Shown: positions 51,296 through 60,974, counted from the stretch's first letter. The stretch is DNA of 64,000 bases from Planctomycetota bacterium (GCA_021776795.1 JAJFFC010000005.1:1-64000), one strand, 5' to 3'. Numbers and translations: made by a program. The notes: generated by a model from the letters alone, not told the origin.

Positions 51296-52909
51296 ATGGC
51301 CAAACAAATCCTGTTCGATGACAAGGCTCGCGAAGAACTCTTCGCTGGCATCGATACGCTCGCGCGTACCGTCTCTGTCACACTCGGCCCCTCCGGCCGC
51401 AACGTCATCCTTGAGAAGAGCTTCGGCGCTCCTGTCGTCACCAAAGACGGTGTCTCGGTCGCCAAAGATATCGAGCTCGAGGACCCCTTCCAGAACCTTG
51501 GCGCCAAGTTAGTGCGCGAGGTCGCATCGAAGACCAATGACCAAGCTGGCGATGGCACCACCACCGCCACGGTACTGGCTACGGCCATGCTCAAAGATGG
51601 CCTACGCTTCATGACTGCGGGAGCCAATCCTGCTGCGCTGCGCAAGGGAATTGACATGGCTGTTCGCGCTGCCACCGAATCCATCGATGGCATGTCCAAG
51701 AAGGTCAAAGGCGCAGATGAGCTTGCCCGCGTCGGCACTATCTCCGCCAACCAAGACGCTGAAATCGGCCGCATCTTGGCCGAAGTCATGGAACAAGCTG
51801 GGCCGCAAGGCGTCATCACCATTGAAGAAGGCGATGGCCTCGAAACGGTCGCTAGCTACGTCGACGGCATGAGCTTCGACAAGGGCTTCTTGTCGCCATA
51901 TTTCGTCAGCGACATGACCAAGATGACCGCCAACTACGAAAAGGCGCTGGTCCTGGTCCACGAGAAGAAGATTTCTAACCTGCAGGATTTCCTGCCGGTA
52001 CTTGAAGCTGCAGCCCAAACGGGCCGCCCGCTGTTAGTGATTGCTGAAGACATCGAGGGCGAAGCTCTCGCCGCTTTGGTCGTCAACAAGTTGCGCGGCG
52101 TGATGAACGTGGTGGCGGTCAAAGCTCCTGGCTTCGGCGACCGCCGCAAGGCCATGCTCGGCGACATTGCCATCATCACTGGCGCGACTGCCATCTTGGA
52201 GGAGACCGGTCGCAAGCTGTCCGATGTCACCCTCGAAGACCTCGGCTCGGTGGACAAGCTCACCGTGGACAAAGAAAGCACCGTGCTGGTTGGCGGCGGC
52301 GGCACCAAGAAAGCTCTGAAGGAGCGCCTTGGCCAGATCGAAGCCCAAATCGAGCGCAGCACTTCCAGCTACGACGTCGAGAAACTGCAAGAGCGTCGTG
52401 CCAAATTGGCCGGCGGCGTGGCCGTGATCAAAGTCGGTGGCGCTACCGAAGCGGAGCTCAAAGAGCGCAAGCACCGCACCGAAGACGCACTGGCGGCAAC
52501 TCGTGCCGCGCAGGAAGAAGGCATCGTCCCTGGTGGCGGTACCGCATTGTTGCGCGCGATTGAAGCCGTCGAGGGCATGATGCGCAAAGCGCGCGGCGAC
52601 GAAAAGCATGGTGTCGAACTCGTGGCCAAGGCCATGCGCGCCCCGACCCGCATGATTGCCGACAACGCTGGCCACGATGGCAGCGTGGTCGTCGAAGAAG
52701 TCCTCGGCCTCAAAGGCTGGAAAGGCTTCGATGCACTCGAGGGCAAGTACGTCGACATGGCCAAGGCAGGCATCATGGATCCAGCCAAAGTCGTGAAGGC
52801 GGCGCTGACCAACGCTGGCTCGATTGCCGGTCTCTTGCTCACCACGAATACTCTTGTAACCGACATCAAAGACGATTCGTCCTCGGCCGTGCCGGGTGCC
52901 ATCGCCTGA
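51296..52909 (+). CDS. groEL: Chaperonin GroEL, second copy (canonical)
   Basis: The 537-residue copy is closer to standard Gro[75 protein letters not shown] and [11 protein letters not shown]. The end is [10 protein letters not shown], again without a G-G-M repeat. ATG 51296 starts the conserved M-A-K-Q; a longer upstream frame covers groES in another phase and is not coding. It probably serves as the main housekeeping chaperonin, with groEL1 as a specialised paralogue, but this is inference. Confidence 0.96.
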   Translation: MAKQILFDDKAREELFAGIDTLARTVSVTLGPSGRNVILEKSFGAPVVTKDGVSVAKDIELEDPFQNLGAKLVREVASKTNDQAGDGTTTATVLATAMLKDGLRFMTAGANPAALRKGIDMAVRAATESIDGMSKKVKGADELARVGTISANQDAEIGRILAEVMEQAGPQGVITIEEGDGLETVASYVDGMSFDKGFLSPYFVSDMTKMTANYEKALVLVHEKKISNLQDFLPVLEAAAQTGRPLLVIAEDIEGEALAALVVNKLRGVMNVVAVKAPGFGDRRKAMLGDIAIITGATAILEETGRKLSDVTLEDLGSVDKLTVDKESTVLVGGGGTKKALKERLGQIEAQIERSTSSYDVEKLQERRAKLAGGVAVIKVGGATEAELKERKHRTEDALAATRAAQEEGIVPGGGTALLRAIEAVEGMMRKARGDEKHGVELVAKAMRAPTRMIADNAGHDGSVVVEEVLGLKGWKGFDALEGKYVDMAKAGIMDPAKVVKAALTNAGSIAGLLLTTNTLVTDIKDDSSSAVPGAIA

Positions 52910-52933
52910 TGACGGCTGGCCAGTGAAGCAAGC

Positions 52934-54040
52934 GTGAGTCCCCGCGACTTTTACGAGGTTCTCGGCGTTGGGCGCGATGCGTCTGACGCCGAGATCAAAT
53001 CGGCCTATCGCAAGCTGGCCATGAAGTACCACCCCGACCGCAACAAGGAAGAGGGTGCGTCGGAAAAATTCAAAGAAGCGACCGAGGCATACTCCGTTCT
53101 TTCCGATGAGGAAAAACGTGCGCGCTACAACCAGTTCGGCCATGCCGGCGTTGGCGGCCAAGGCCCTGGTGGCGGCGTCCAAGTCGACCTCAACGACATC
53201 TTCTCCCAGTTCGGCGATATCTTCGGCGGCGGCGGTGGTGGTGGCGGTGGCAGCATTTTCGAAAACCTGTTCGGCGGCTTTGGTCGCGGCGGACGCGGTG
53301 GCCGCGCCACCCCACGTGGGCGCAGCCTGCGTGCGCGCGTCACCATCGAACTCGACGATGTCCTCACCGGTGCCGAGCGCACCCTGAAACTTCGTCGACA
53401 AGAAAAATGTCACTCCTGTTCAGGCAGCGGTGGCGCTCCCGGAAGCACGCGTGAAGCCTGCTCCACATGCCATGGACAAGGCGCCGTGCACCAGCAGCAA
53501 GGGTTCTTTGCCGTGCGTACGGCATGCCCGCGTTGCCAGGGGGAAGGCTCCTTGGTCTCCAAGCCATGCGGGTCTTGTCGCGGCACGGGAACCGAAGCTG
53601 CCGAGCGCGAGATCAGCCTGCAGATTCCTGCCGGCATTGAAGATGGCGCGCAGATTCGCTTGGCGGATCAAGGGGAGGCTGGCCCACAAGGCGGACCTCC
53701 GGGCGACCTCTTTGTCGAAGTGCAGATCAAGGAGCGCGAGGGCGTCCATCGCGATGGTCGCGACCTGTATATCGAGGTTCCGATCAGTTGGCCGCAAGCC
53801 GTGCTTGGTGACAAGCTCACCGTAGCCACCCTCGAAGGGGAAGCCCGCATGACCGTTCCCGCTGGCACTCCTACTGGCAAACTGTTCCGCATTCGCGGCC
53901 AGGGCTTGCCCAAACTTCACGGCGGCCAACGAGGAGACCTGTTGGTGCGCATCTTCATCGACGTGCCGAAGAAACTGGGGCGCGAAGAACGCAACTTGGT
54001 CAAGAAACTGCACGATCTCGAACAAGCGAGTCGGAAGTAA
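52934..54040 (+). CDS. dnaJ: Chaperone DnaJ (type I Hsp40)
   Basis: DnaJ delivers substrates to DnaK and stimulates its ATPase. The 368 residues have a J domain with [10 protein letters not shown] (the H-P-D triad), a glycine-rich linker with a run of glycines near residues 98-106, and four C-x2-C-x-G-x-G zinc repeats: [24 protein letters not shown] and CGSCRGTG. The C-terminal substrate domains follow ([21 protein letters not shown]). GTG start. dnaK is not next to it; grpE follows after eight bases. Confidence 0.97.
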   Translation: MSPRDFYEVLGVGRDASDAEIKSAYRKLAMKYHPDRNKEEGASEKFKEATEAYSVLSDEEKRARYNQFGHAGVGGQGPGGGVQVDLNDIFSQFGDIFGGGGGGGGGSIFENLFGGFGRGGRGGRATPRGRSLRARVTIELDDVLTGAERTLKLRRQEKCHSCSGSGGAPGSTREACSTCHGQGAVHQQQGFFAVRTACPRCQGEGSLVSKPCGSCRGTGTEAAEREISLQIPAGIEDGAQIRLADQGEAGPQGGPPGDLFVEVQIKEREGVHRDGRDLYIEVPISWPQAVLGDKLTVATLEGEARMTVPAGTPTGKLFRIRGQGLPKLHGGQRGDLLVRIFIDVPKKLGREERNLVKKLHDLEQASRK

Positions 54041-54048
54041 ATCACGCA

Positions 54049-54642
54049 ATGTCTGCATCGCAACGCAAGAAGAAGTCGCGCGGCAATAAGCAAGCCGGTG
54101 CCGAAACTCAGGATGCCCCTGTGGTCGAAGAAGAAGTCATTCCGAGTGAAGAGGAGTCTTCTGAACCAACGGAAGATCCGAAGGAAACGATGGAGTACTG
54201 GAAAGACCAGGTACTGCGCGCCCAGGCCGACATCCAAAACATCCGCCGCCGCAGCGAGCAAGATGTCGAGGATCGTGTGCGTCGTCGCCTCGAAGGCTTG
54301 CTCTTCGATTTGATTCGCGTGGCCGATTACATGGAAGCTGCGCTCAGCGCGATTCCCGAAAGTATTCGCCAAGCCGAGCAGGCCGATGCCTTCCTCGCTG
54401 GCATTCAGGCCATCCACCAAGCCCTGGAAGGCGTGATGACCGGCCATGGCATGCAGCTGGTTTCCCCCGCCGCAGATGCCATATTCGATCCGGAACTCCA
54501 CGAGGCTGTGGAAACCACCAGCCAAGAAGGCCTCGAAAGTCCTCAACTGGAACTTTTGAGCCGTGGGTATCGCCTGGGCAAGACCATTTTGCGCCCAGCG
54601 AAAGTTCGCCTGGTCACCCCACAGGACGATTCTGGAGCATAG
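54049..54642 (+). CDS. grpE: Nucleotide exchange factor GrpE
   Basis: GrpE releases ADP from DnaK. The 197-residue chain has a basic, then acidic disordered N-terminus (K-K-K-S-R-G-N-K, E-E-E-V-I-P-S-E-E-E-S-S-E), a coiled-coil EYWKDQVLRAQADIQNIRRR typical of GrpE, L-L-F-D-L-I-R-V-A-D-Y-M-E-A-A-L and the C-terminal beta-wing with DPELHEAV and the final G-Y-R-L-G-K-T-I-L-R-P-A-K-V. It ends the chaperone cluster. Confidence 0.95.
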   Translation: MSASQRKKKSRGNKQAGAETQDAPVVEEEVIPSEEESSEPTEDPKETMEYWKDQVLRAQADIQNIRRRSEQDVEDRVRRRLEGLLFDLIRVADYMEAALSAIPESIRQAEQADAFLAGIQAIHQALEGVMTGHGMQLVSPAADAIFDPELHEAVETTSQEGLESPQLELLSRGYRLGKTILRPAKVRLVTPQDDSGA

Positions 54643-54654
54643 AATCGGTCTAGT

Positions 54655-54669
54655 GGCGCCTGAGGCGCC
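54655..54669. other. Perfect GGCGCC inverted repeat after grpE
   Basis: Two GGCGCC blocks around three bases form a six-pair hairpin just after grpE. No T-run follows, so it is not a classical terminator. A TATGAT at 54694-54699 lies beyond it and may be the -10 element of the peptidase gene. Confidence 0.5.
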
Positions 54670-54751
54670 TCTCACCCCACCAAAAACCCACGATATGATG
54701 GGTTTCGGCAAGAAAGGCTCCATCAGGGAGCCGGTTCAACCGTTTGCATTC

Positions 54752-56452
54752 ATGATGAGTCCCACTCGCACCGCTCTGCGCGTATTTGCGCTGCTCGCTT
54801 TCGTACTCCTTTTCTCTGCACCCGCTGAGGCGCAGAAAAATGGCACGAAAGCCCGTCCCTTCCCTGCCTACGGCTTCGAGTTCAAGCCGCTGAAGGACTT
54901 CAAAGACGTCCCAGTCCGCGAAGACCTCGCGGCACGCAATGTGATTGGCGTGCTGCAATCAGAGAAAGGCGTATACGTCAAGATGGAAGGCAACCGCGTA
55001 CAACCGGTCGAGCCGATCATGTACGTCACACAGATCTTCCCCAAAGCTGCCGTCACGGAGAGCGACAGCGACAGTGACGATTCCGGCGGCGGCGGTGGCC
55101 TCAGAGGGCGCGTTGGCCGCGAGGCACCCAAAGAGGTGACCTCAACCGAGTACATTTTGGAACTCTTTGGGGGGGCTCTCCGCGCCGACGAATTCCGCTC
55201 GGTGGAGCCGGAAATCGATGACGAGTTCAAGGCCAAGGGCATCGTTGGCAAGCGCGAGGAATATGAAACCTTCTTCGTCAATGGCGGCGTGGCCTTCGAC
55301 GCCATCTTCGATGTGTACACCTTCCAACTGCCCGACTACAAGGTGATGTTCATCTGGACTTACCCGGCACAAGAGAAGTCGCGCAAGAAGTGGTCCAAGG
55401 CTGTCGCCAAAGCGATGAAAACCTTCAAGGTCACCGAAACCGAGTCCATGGCCAAGGCCGTCGATGCTATGGGGGACTATGAGTCAATTATTGCCTTCCA
55501 GCAGAGCAAAGTCGACCAAACCCCAGGATGGGAATTGATCGAGGTGGACTCGAAACGCTACGCCCTGGTCACCAACATGGATGACAAGAAGAAGATCAAG
55601 ATGGTGATCAAGCGTCTAGAGGCTTCGCGAGACTTATTCGAAGAAGATTTTCCACCGCAGAAAGAGATTACGGCTGTTTCTGTCGTCCGAATCTGTGCGA
55701 CTCTAGATGACTTCCGCACCTACAGTGGCATGGGTGCTGGTGTAGCAGGTTACTTCTCACCATCCACAGAAGAACTGGTGCTGTACTTCGACCCAGACTC
55801 TGGTGAGGACCTCACGCTTTCGGTGATGACCCACGAAGCTTTCCACCAGTACTGTCACTTCTTGTTCGACCGTTCCAAAGCGCACCGTTGGTTCGACGAG
55901 GGTTCCGGTGACTACTACGGCGCATTCAAACTGGTGGGTTCCAAGCTCAAGCCCAATGAAGACATGAAGGGTGGATTGTCGCGCGTCCCAGAGATCAAGC
56001 AAATGATCAAGGACAAGACCTACAAGCCCCTCAGTAAGCACATTCGCTTCAGTCACCAAGAATGGCAAACTCAGGGCCCGTCCAATGTGAGTTGCTATGC
56101 CCAAAGCTTCTCCATCGTGTACTTCCTGCGCGAAGGAGCCCGTGGCCGCGTCTCCAAGAAGTATTGGAAAGATGAATACGCCGACATCATTCCGAACTAT
56201 GTTCGCGTCCTGAACCAAGGCTACCAAGAGGCCTACAACGAAGGCCGCGGCGAAGTGGAAGAGCAAATCGATGCCCTCGAAGAAGCTGGCGAAGATGTGC
56301 CTGAATGGCTACGTAATCGCTTAAGCCATCCTGAGGTGAGTCAGCAGCAGAAGCAAGAAATCTGGGCCAAGGCCATGGGTGAATCCTGGGGCAAGATCGA
56401 CGAAGCCGAATTCGAAGAACGCTGGATCGAGTTCGTCCTCGACAAGATGTAA
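54752..56452 (+). CDS. Exported HExxH zinc peptidase (gluzincin, DUF1570-like)
   Basis: The 566-residue protein has a signal peptide (MMSPTRTALRVFALLAFVLL ... A-E-A). Residues 100-330 form an unknown beta/alpha region with an acidic serine/aspartate/glycine segment (E-S-D-S-D-S-D-D-S-G-G-G-G-G). The peptidase part begins with YFSPSTEELVLYFD near residue 335 and holds MTHEAFHQYCHFLF, where H-E-A-F-H is the zinc motif, followed by RWFDEGSGDYYGAFK with the third ligand glutamate. This layout is common in secreted planctomycete proteins. Substrate unknown. ATG 54752 begins the signal peptide; earlier in-frame starts overlap grpE. Confidence 0.85.
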   Translation: MMSPTRTALRVFALLAFVLLFSAPAEAQKNGTKARPFPAYGFEFKPLKDFKDVPVREDLAARNVIGVLQSEKGVYVKMEGNRVQPVEPIMYVTQIFPKAAVTESDSDSDDSGGGGGLRGRVGREAPKEVTSTEYILELFGGALRADEFRSVEPEIDDEFKAKGIVGKREEYETFFVNGGVAFDAIFDVYTFQLPDYKVMFIWTYPAQEKSRKKWSKAVAKAMKTFKVTETESMAKAVDAMGDYESIIAFQQSKVDQTPGWELIEVDSKRYALVTNMDDKKKIKMVIKRLEASRDLFEEDFPPQKEITAVSVVRICATLDDFRTYSGMGAGVAGYFSPSTEELVLYFDPDSGEDLTLSVMTHEAFHQYCHFLFDRSKAHRWFDEGSGDYYGAFKLVGSKLKPNEDMKGGLSRVPEIKQMIKDKTYKPLSKHIRFSHQEWQTQGPSNVSCYAQSFSIVYFLREGARGRVSKKYWKDEYADIIPNYVRVLNQGYQEAYNEGRGEVEEQIDALEEAGEDVPEWLRNRLSHPEVSQQQKQEIWAKAMGESWGKIDEAEFEERWIEFVLDKM

Positions 56453-56458
56453 TCCCAT

Positions 56459-56492
56459 CGCGGCGCGCCTTTGCTTAAGAAGGTGCGCCGCG
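56459..56492. other. Shared stem-loop between convergent genes
   Basis: CGCGGCGCGCCTT (56459-56471) pairs with AAGGTGCGCCGCG (56480-56492) over 13 positions with one G-T wobble. The stop codon of the minus-strand kinase (56475-56477) lies in the loop. There is no T-run; it may serve as a bidirectional 3' end stabiliser or a Rho-assisted terminator. Confidence 0.6.
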
Positions 56493-57164
56493 GTCCCCCG
56501 CACCTTCGCGGTCCGACCAACCCAATAGTCCACGGGTGATGCCGTGATAGACCGGCTTGCCAAGGCGCCTCCATAGGCGCGAAGGCAAACTTGGCCGGGC
56601 CAATAAATCCTGCTCCCGCGGGCGCAAAAAGGCCGCTTGATAATGCCTCTTGTGTTTCATGAGGTGGCGCAAATCCTCGCGACCAAGCATGCGAAAGTAG
56701 GCACTGCGCCGACCTGCCACGCGGCCGAGTTGCCAATCCAAAAGCGCGGGTAGACCATCTTCCCGCACCAACAGATTGGGTTCCTTGGCCAAGTCGTTGT
56801 GAGTAACCCCGGCACGATGGCATCGGGCCAATAGCCCACGTGCTTGGTCAAAAAAATCCACATCTTGGGTGGGCGCCAACTGCAAGGGCTGACCTGCAAT
56901 CCAACTGCGCAACAACACGCCATGCTCCCAGGAAAGCAATCGCGGAAAGGACTCCCCTGCCAGATCGGGTAGACTTCGCTCCAGGCGCTGCAGGGAGCGC
57001 GCCTCACGCCGCGCCAGCACATAGGCAAGTGGGCGGCACCACCATCGCGCTTGGCGCGTGTCGCGGCGCACACAAGCTCCCTGGCTACAATAGCCGCGGT
57101 CGATTGTGCCGAAGAGGTCGGCCTTCAATCGCGTCCAACCTTCCTGTTGCGGCTCACACTCCAC
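56475..57164 (-). CDS. Lipopolysaccharide-kinase-like / RIO-like protein kinase fold
   Basis: A protein of about 229 residues with a small-kinase core. The catalytic loop is GVTHNDLAKEPNLLVREDG (H-x-D-x4-N) followed by ALLDWQLG, where D-W-Q stands for D-F-G. Upstream are L-L-S-W-E-H-G-V-L-L-R-S-W-I-A-G hinge-like residues. This is the pattern of WaaP/InaA/Kdo-kinase proteins that phosphorylate lipopolysaccharide core sugars. The N-terminal glycine loop is not clear and the start is uncertain: GTG 57164 keeps the gene eight bases clear of lpxB, TTG 57128 is an alternative. It is divergent from lpxB, which fits an outer-membrane role. Confidence 0.7.
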   Translation of the reverse strand: MECEPQQEGWTRLKADLFGTIDRGYCSQGACVRRDTRQARWWCRPLAYVLARREARSLQRLERSLPDLAGESFPRLLSWEHGVLLRSWIAGQPLQLAPTQDVDFFDQARGLLARCHRAGVTHNDLAKEPNLLVREDGLPALLDWQLGRVAGRRSAYFRMLGREDLRHLMKHKRHYQAAFLRPREQDLLARPSLPSRLWRRLGKPVYHGITRGLLGWSDREGAGDRGAPS

Positions 57165-57172
57165 TTGCGCGC

Positions 57173-58492
57173 ATGCTAGCACCTGCCTTCGATGTCCTGC
57201 GGGAACTCGGCCATGCCTTGGTGTCTTTACTCCTTGCGCCCTTCCGCCATGCCTGGGGCTTGGCCACGCGCAATAAGCGCCTGAAGTCCTTTGCCACGCT
57301 ACAGCGCGAACCTCTTCCGCAGGATCGCAAGCTTGTGGTGGGCGCCCCCATCCAAGACTTGGTCTTTGCCGTCGGCGATGCCTCGGGCGAGATTCACGCA
57401 TTAGAGATTCTGGCCGCCCTGCGCGAGCAGAATGCTGGACTGGAATTGCGCGGCTTCGGCGGCCGCCAGTTACAGGCTGCTGGTATGCGCTTATGGATGC
57501 CCCTCGCCGACCTCAACATCATGGGCTTCCGTGATGTCGCGGCGCAGCTGCCCCTCTTCGTCCGCGCCGTCTCGCAGTTCTCGCGCGAGTTGCGAGAACG
57601 TCGGCCCGACGCCGTGCTGTTGGTCGACTATCCAGGCCTCAATCGTCACCTATTGCGCATTGCCCATCGCCTGAAGGTGCCAGTAGTGCAGTATGTCGCG
57701 CCCCAGCTTTGGGCTTGGGCACCTTGGCGCGTACGGGACTTTCGTCGCGCCAACCGATTGCTGGCCATTTTGCCCTTCGAGCCGGACTGGTACCGACGTC
57801 ATCAGGCCAAGGCCAGCTTTATCGGCCATCCCTTGGGTGATGAGCTCCCGCAGGTCATGTGCCCCCTTGCAAAGCCCGGCGAAGGCTTGCGCATCGCGCT
57901 TCTGCCCGGCAGCCGCAAACGTGAGGTGCGGCAAAACTTGCCGGTGATGCTCGCCGCAGCGGCAGAGATCTTGAAGGAAAAACCGGACACGCGCTTTGTG
58001 CTTCCCCACCTGCGCGAAGACTTGTGGCCGCTGATCGAGACTTTCCTCGCGCTGCAGCCCGATGTCCCCGTGGAACGCGCACCAGGACGTTTCCACCAGG
58101 AGCTGCTGCAATGCCACGGCTGTTTGGTAGTCAGCGGAACTGCCAGCCTCGAAGCCATCATGCTCGGGCTGGCCACGGTGGTGGTGTACCAACTGCCGTC
58201 GCGGCTCGCCGCTTGGCTGGCCAAGCACGCGCTTTCGGTGCCGTGGATTGCCTCGGCCAACCTCATCGCCGGAGAAGAGCTGGTGAAAGAGCACCTCGGC
58301 CGTAATCTAAGCCCGGAGGCCATTGCGCGGGACCTCCTGCACGCCCTGGAGCCTACGCAAATCCAAGCCTACCGCGACCGCCTGGGCGCCCTCCGCGCCC
58401 AAACCATGGCCCCAGGCAGCTCCAAACGCGCTGCCGATGCCCTCACCGAGGTGATTTTGGAGCATCGAACCGCCAACCAACCTGTACGTTGA
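57173..58492 (+). CDS. lpxB: Lipid-A-disaccharide synthase
   Basis: LpxB joins UDP-diacylglucosamine and lipid X in lipid A synthesis. The 439-residue chain has an extra N-terminal stretch of about 55 residues that includes an amphipathic membrane-like segment (LGHALVSLLLAPFRHAWG). The GT19 core follows: LVFAVGDASGEIHALEIL, ELRGFGGRQLQAAGM, LNIMGFRDV, VLLVDYPGLNRHLLR, YVAPQLWAWAPWRVR, ALLPGSRKREV, and SGTASLEAIMLG. All are conserved GT-B motifs. It implies an outer membrane with lipid A. No other lpx gene is in the window. Confidence 0.95.
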   Translation: MLAPAFDVLRELGHALVSLLLAPFRHAWGLATRNKRLKSFATLQREPLPQDRKLVVGAPIQDLVFAVGDASGEIHALEILAALREQNAGLELRGFGGRQLQAAGMRLWMPLADLNIMGFRDVAAQLPLFVRAVSQFSRELRERRPDAVLLVDYPGLNRHLLRIAHRLKVPVVQYVAPQLWAWAPWRVRDFRRANRLLAILPFEPDWYRRHQAKASFIGHPLGDELPQVMCPLAKPGEGLRIALLPGSRKREVRQNLPVMLAAAAEILKEKPDTRFVLPHLREDLWPLIETFLALQPDVPVERAPGRFHQELLQCHGCLVVSGTASLEAIMLGLATVVVYQLPSRLAAWLAKHALSVPWIASANLIAGEELVKEHLGRNLSPEAIARDLLHALEPTQIQAYRDRLGALRAQTMAPGSSKRAADALTEVILEHRTANQPVR

Positions 58493-58508
58493 CCTAAGAG
58501 ACATCAGC

Positions 58509-60098
58509 ATGCTTACGACTCTCCTCCTTCCTCTCGTGTTGCTGCTCCAAGGGCCCTCGGAAAAGGACCTCTTCGACGGCTACCTCAATCGTGTACGCCT
58601 GGCGCAACAGGCCGACGGCTCCTACGGAAACGACAGCACGGTCACCGCCGACATTCTGATTGGCATGGCCCTGAGTCCACGCGCCTACCGCGTCGACGAC
58701 GGCCCCTTTATGCGCGATTCCGTGACTTATTTGCTCGAGCATGTCGAGGAAGACACCGACAACCTCGACAAAGAATGGCGCGTGGCCTTGGCCTTGGCTC
58801 ATGTCCACCGCGACCGTTACTTCCCCACCGTCGACAAGATTCTGGCGCGGCATGAATGGAAGGTCGATCGCCTGCATAGCGCGGCTGCTGCGGAAGGGAC
58901 GCCATACGCCCTAACTAGCATTCCGGAAGACGCCACGCTGGCAGAGACTGCGCGCGCCTTGGCCGATGCTGGCCTCATGCGCACCTATGGCAAGAAAGAG
59001 GCGAAAGACCCGCTTGCCATCGATCAAGACGCTTTGACCGCTGCCTATGAACGCGGCGTTGCGGCACTGCTCAAGAGTCGTGGTCCCTCTGGCTACTGGG
59101 AACTGTTCGAACAACCGCAGCCGGGGATTAGTGCCTTGGCCGCACGTGCGTTGTTGAAGAGCGACTCCGAAGAAGCCAAGGCAGTGGGCGTTTCGGTGCT
59201 GGATTGGTTGGCCAGCCTGCAGAAAGAAGATGGCTCGATTCATGATGGCCGCGTGGCGGTTTACACCACGGCCGTTGCCGTCGGCGCTTTCATCGCTGGT
59301 GGGCGCGAACAAGACAAAGAAGTCGTCGGCCGCGCGGTGGCTTACCTGAAGGCCATGCAAACCGACGAAGGCGAAGGCTATACCGAAGCCGACAAGTTCT
59401 ACGGCGGCATTGGCTATGGCGGTGACTTGCGCCCGGACTTGAGTAACTTGCAATACGCCCTGCAGGCTCTGCATGAGGTCGATACTCCGGTCGATGACCC
59501 GGCCTACCAGCGCGCGCTGTATTTCTTGCAGCGCAGTCAAAACCGCACCGAAACCAACACGGAAGTCTTCTACGACCAAGGCTCCGATCAGCCGGTGCGC
59601 TCCGGCAATGACGGCGGTGGCATTTACTACCCGGGCAACTCGCCTGCGGGTACTGAAAAGCTTCCCGATGGCACGGTGATCGCGCGCAGTTATGGCTCCA
59701 TGACCTATGCGCTGTTGAAGTGCTACCTCTTCGCTGGCCTCAAGGCCGATGACCCGCGCGTGGTCGACGCTGTGCAGTGGATTGCCGATCACTTCACGCT
59801 CGAAGTCAACCCTGGCTTTGACCCGCTGATCGATCCGCGTGGCGGATTCCAAGGTCTTTACTACTACTACCTGACCATGGCCCAGGCGCTCGAAGCTTCT
59901 GGCTATGAGACTTTGGTCTCGACCGGTGGGCAAGAGCATCATTGGCGTCCTGAGTTGGCGGCAAAGCTGCTCGAAGTGCAACGTGAAGATGGCACTTGGG
60001 TCAACGCCGATGCCCCACGCTGGTGGGAGGGCAATGCCGACTTGTGCACCGCCTACGCTCTCGGCGCGCTGTCGATTTTGCGCGAACCCGCAAAGTAG
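58509..60098 (+). CDS. Exported alpha/alpha-toroid protein, second copy type
   Basis: A 529-residue protein with a short signal peptide (MLTTLLLPLVLLLQ). Toroid repeats of the terpenoid-cyclase/prenyltransferase type occur throughout: R-L-A-Q-Q-A-D-G-S-Y-G near residue 30, A-S-L-Q-K-E-D-G-S-I-H near 237, YLKAMQTDEGEGYTEADK near 280 with GGIGYGGDLRPDLSN, F-L-Q-R-S-Q-N and V-Q-R-E-D-G-T-W-V near 495. It matches the general fold of the protein at 18543 but not its sequence closely. Known homologues of this class in planctomycetes have no assigned reaction. It follows lpxB by 16 bases and may be co-transcribed. Confidence 0.8.
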   Translation: MLTTLLLPLVLLLQGPSEKDLFDGYLNRVRLAQQADGSYGNDSTVTADILIGMALSPRAYRVDDGPFMRDSVTYLLEHVEEDTDNLDKEWRVALALAHVHRDRYFPTVDKILARHEWKVDRLHSAAAAEGTPYALTSIPEDATLAETARALADAGLMRTYGKKEAKDPLAIDQDALTAAYERGVAALLKSRGPSGYWELFEQPQPGISALAARALLKSDSEEAKAVGVSVLDWLASLQKEDGSIHDGRVAVYTTAVAVGAFIAGGREQDKEVVGRAVAYLKAMQTDEGEGYTEADKFYGGIGYGGDLRPDLSNLQYALQALHEVDTPVDDPAYQRALYFLQRSQNRTETNTEVFYDQGSDQPVRSGNDGGGIYYPGNSPAGTEKLPDGTVIARSYGSMTYALLKCYLFAGLKADDPRVVDAVQWIADHFTLEVNPGFDPLIDPRGGFQGLYYYYLTMAQALEASGYETLVSTGGQEHHWRPELAAKLLEVQREDGTWVNADAPRWWEGNADLCTAYALGALSILREPAK

Positions 60099-60112
60099 GC
60101 GGCGGCACGACT

Positions 60113-60118
60113 TACACT
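60113..60118 (+). promoter_or_regulatory. Candidate -10 element (TACACT) of the fumarylacetoacetase-fold gene
   Basis: TACACT ends seven bases before the ATG at 60126, leaving no room for a ribosome-binding site. The -35 region is unconvincing. Confidence 0.35.
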
Positions 60119-60125
60119 GGGGCAT

Positions 60126-60974
60126 ATGAGCGAACTGCGCCGTGCCCAAGCTCCTGATGGAAGCCCCCACTGGCTGTGGGTGGCTTCCGGAGTCTTCCGC
60201 GACCTCAGCGAGGCAGGCATCGCCGACGACCTTGCTGAGGTTGCGCAATTACTGGCCGATCCGGTGGCCTTACGCGCCACGATTGAGGCCGCGCCGCAAG
60301 CTCCGGCCTCCACTTGGCCGCTTCTATGCCCAGGGCGCCCCGGCAAAGCCCTATGTTTGGGCAAGAACTTCGCCGCCCACGCCCGCGAAATGGGCGCGGA
60401 ACCACCGTCGGAGTTGGTGTTCTTCGCCAAGTCGCCCGATGTCCTCATCGGCCCCGATCAACCGGTGCAAATCCCTACCTGGCTCGAAAGCCGGGTCGAC
60501 CCCGAAGCCGAAGTCGTCCTTCTGTTGGGTCAGGATTTGGACCATGCCACCGAAGCCGAGGCCGAGGCCGCCATCGTCGCCCTGACTCTGGGCAATGACA
60601 TCACCGCACGTGGCCAGCAAGCGGCGGATAAGGAGCGCGCTTGGCCGTGGCTGCGGAGTAAGAACCTGGCCACCTTTGGCTGCCTGGGCCCGGCCTGGGT
60701 GCCCTGGGGCGAATGCCAAGACTGGCGCGACCGGCGCCTGGAGGGCTTGGTCGACGGCAAGGTCATGCAAGAGGCCTGGCTTGCTGACATGATTTGGCAG
60801 CCGGTGCCGGCTTTGGTGGAGCTTTCGCGCTGGACCCCACTTCGTGCAGGCGACATCGTTTATCTAGGCACGCCTGCCGGGATTTCCGCGATCAAACCGG
60901 GCCAGCAGCTCGAAGTGCGGCTTCCAGGCTTGGGCAGCCTGCGCAATCCGGTCGAAGCGCGGCACCAGAATTGA
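60126..60974 (+). CDS. Fumarylacetoacetate hydrolase-family protein
   Basis: A 282-residue FAH-fold enzyme, the group that includes acylpyruvases, hydratases and decarboxylases of 2-keto acids. The C-terminal catalytic fold is seen in CLGKNFAAHAREMG, VFFAKSPDVLIGPDQP, R-V-D-P-E-A-E-V-V-L-L-L-G (the metal glutamates), LGNDITARGQQ and GDIVYLGTPAGISAIKPG. A catalytic E-x-E metal pair is present. Substrate cannot be told. It converges with queF; the gap 60975-61116 holds imperfect inverted repeats (CTGCCGTCC / GGACGACAG region) but no clear terminator. Confidence 0.87.
   Translation: MSELRRAQAPDGSPHWLWVASGVFRDLSEAGIADDLAEVAQLLADPVALRATIEAAPQAPASTWPLLCPGRPGKALCLGKNFAAHAREMGAEPPSELVFFAKSPDVLIGPDQPVQIPTWLESRVDPEAEVVLLLGQDLDHATEAEAEAAIVALTLGNDITARGQQAADKERAWPWLRSKNLATFGCLGPAWVPWGECQDWRDRRLEGLVDGKVMQEAWLADMIWQPVPALVELSRWTPLRAGDIVYLGTPAGISAIKPGQQLEVRLPGLGSLRNPVEARHQN

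Noticed and set aside
53217..53251. GGC-rich run in dnaJ as a microsatellite of interest
   Set aside because: It encodes the ordinary glycine-rich linker of DnaJ.
52034..53413. Minus-strand frame of about 459 codons over groEL2 and dnaJ
   Set aside because: Antisense to two clear chaperone genes; composition follows the codon structure of the real genes.
58911..60248. Long open frame (about 445 codons) on the minus strand
   Set aside because: It lies entirely antisense to the toroid and FAH genes, whose proteins have signal peptides and domain motifs. Its translation shows no family pattern; high GC makes long antisense frames common.
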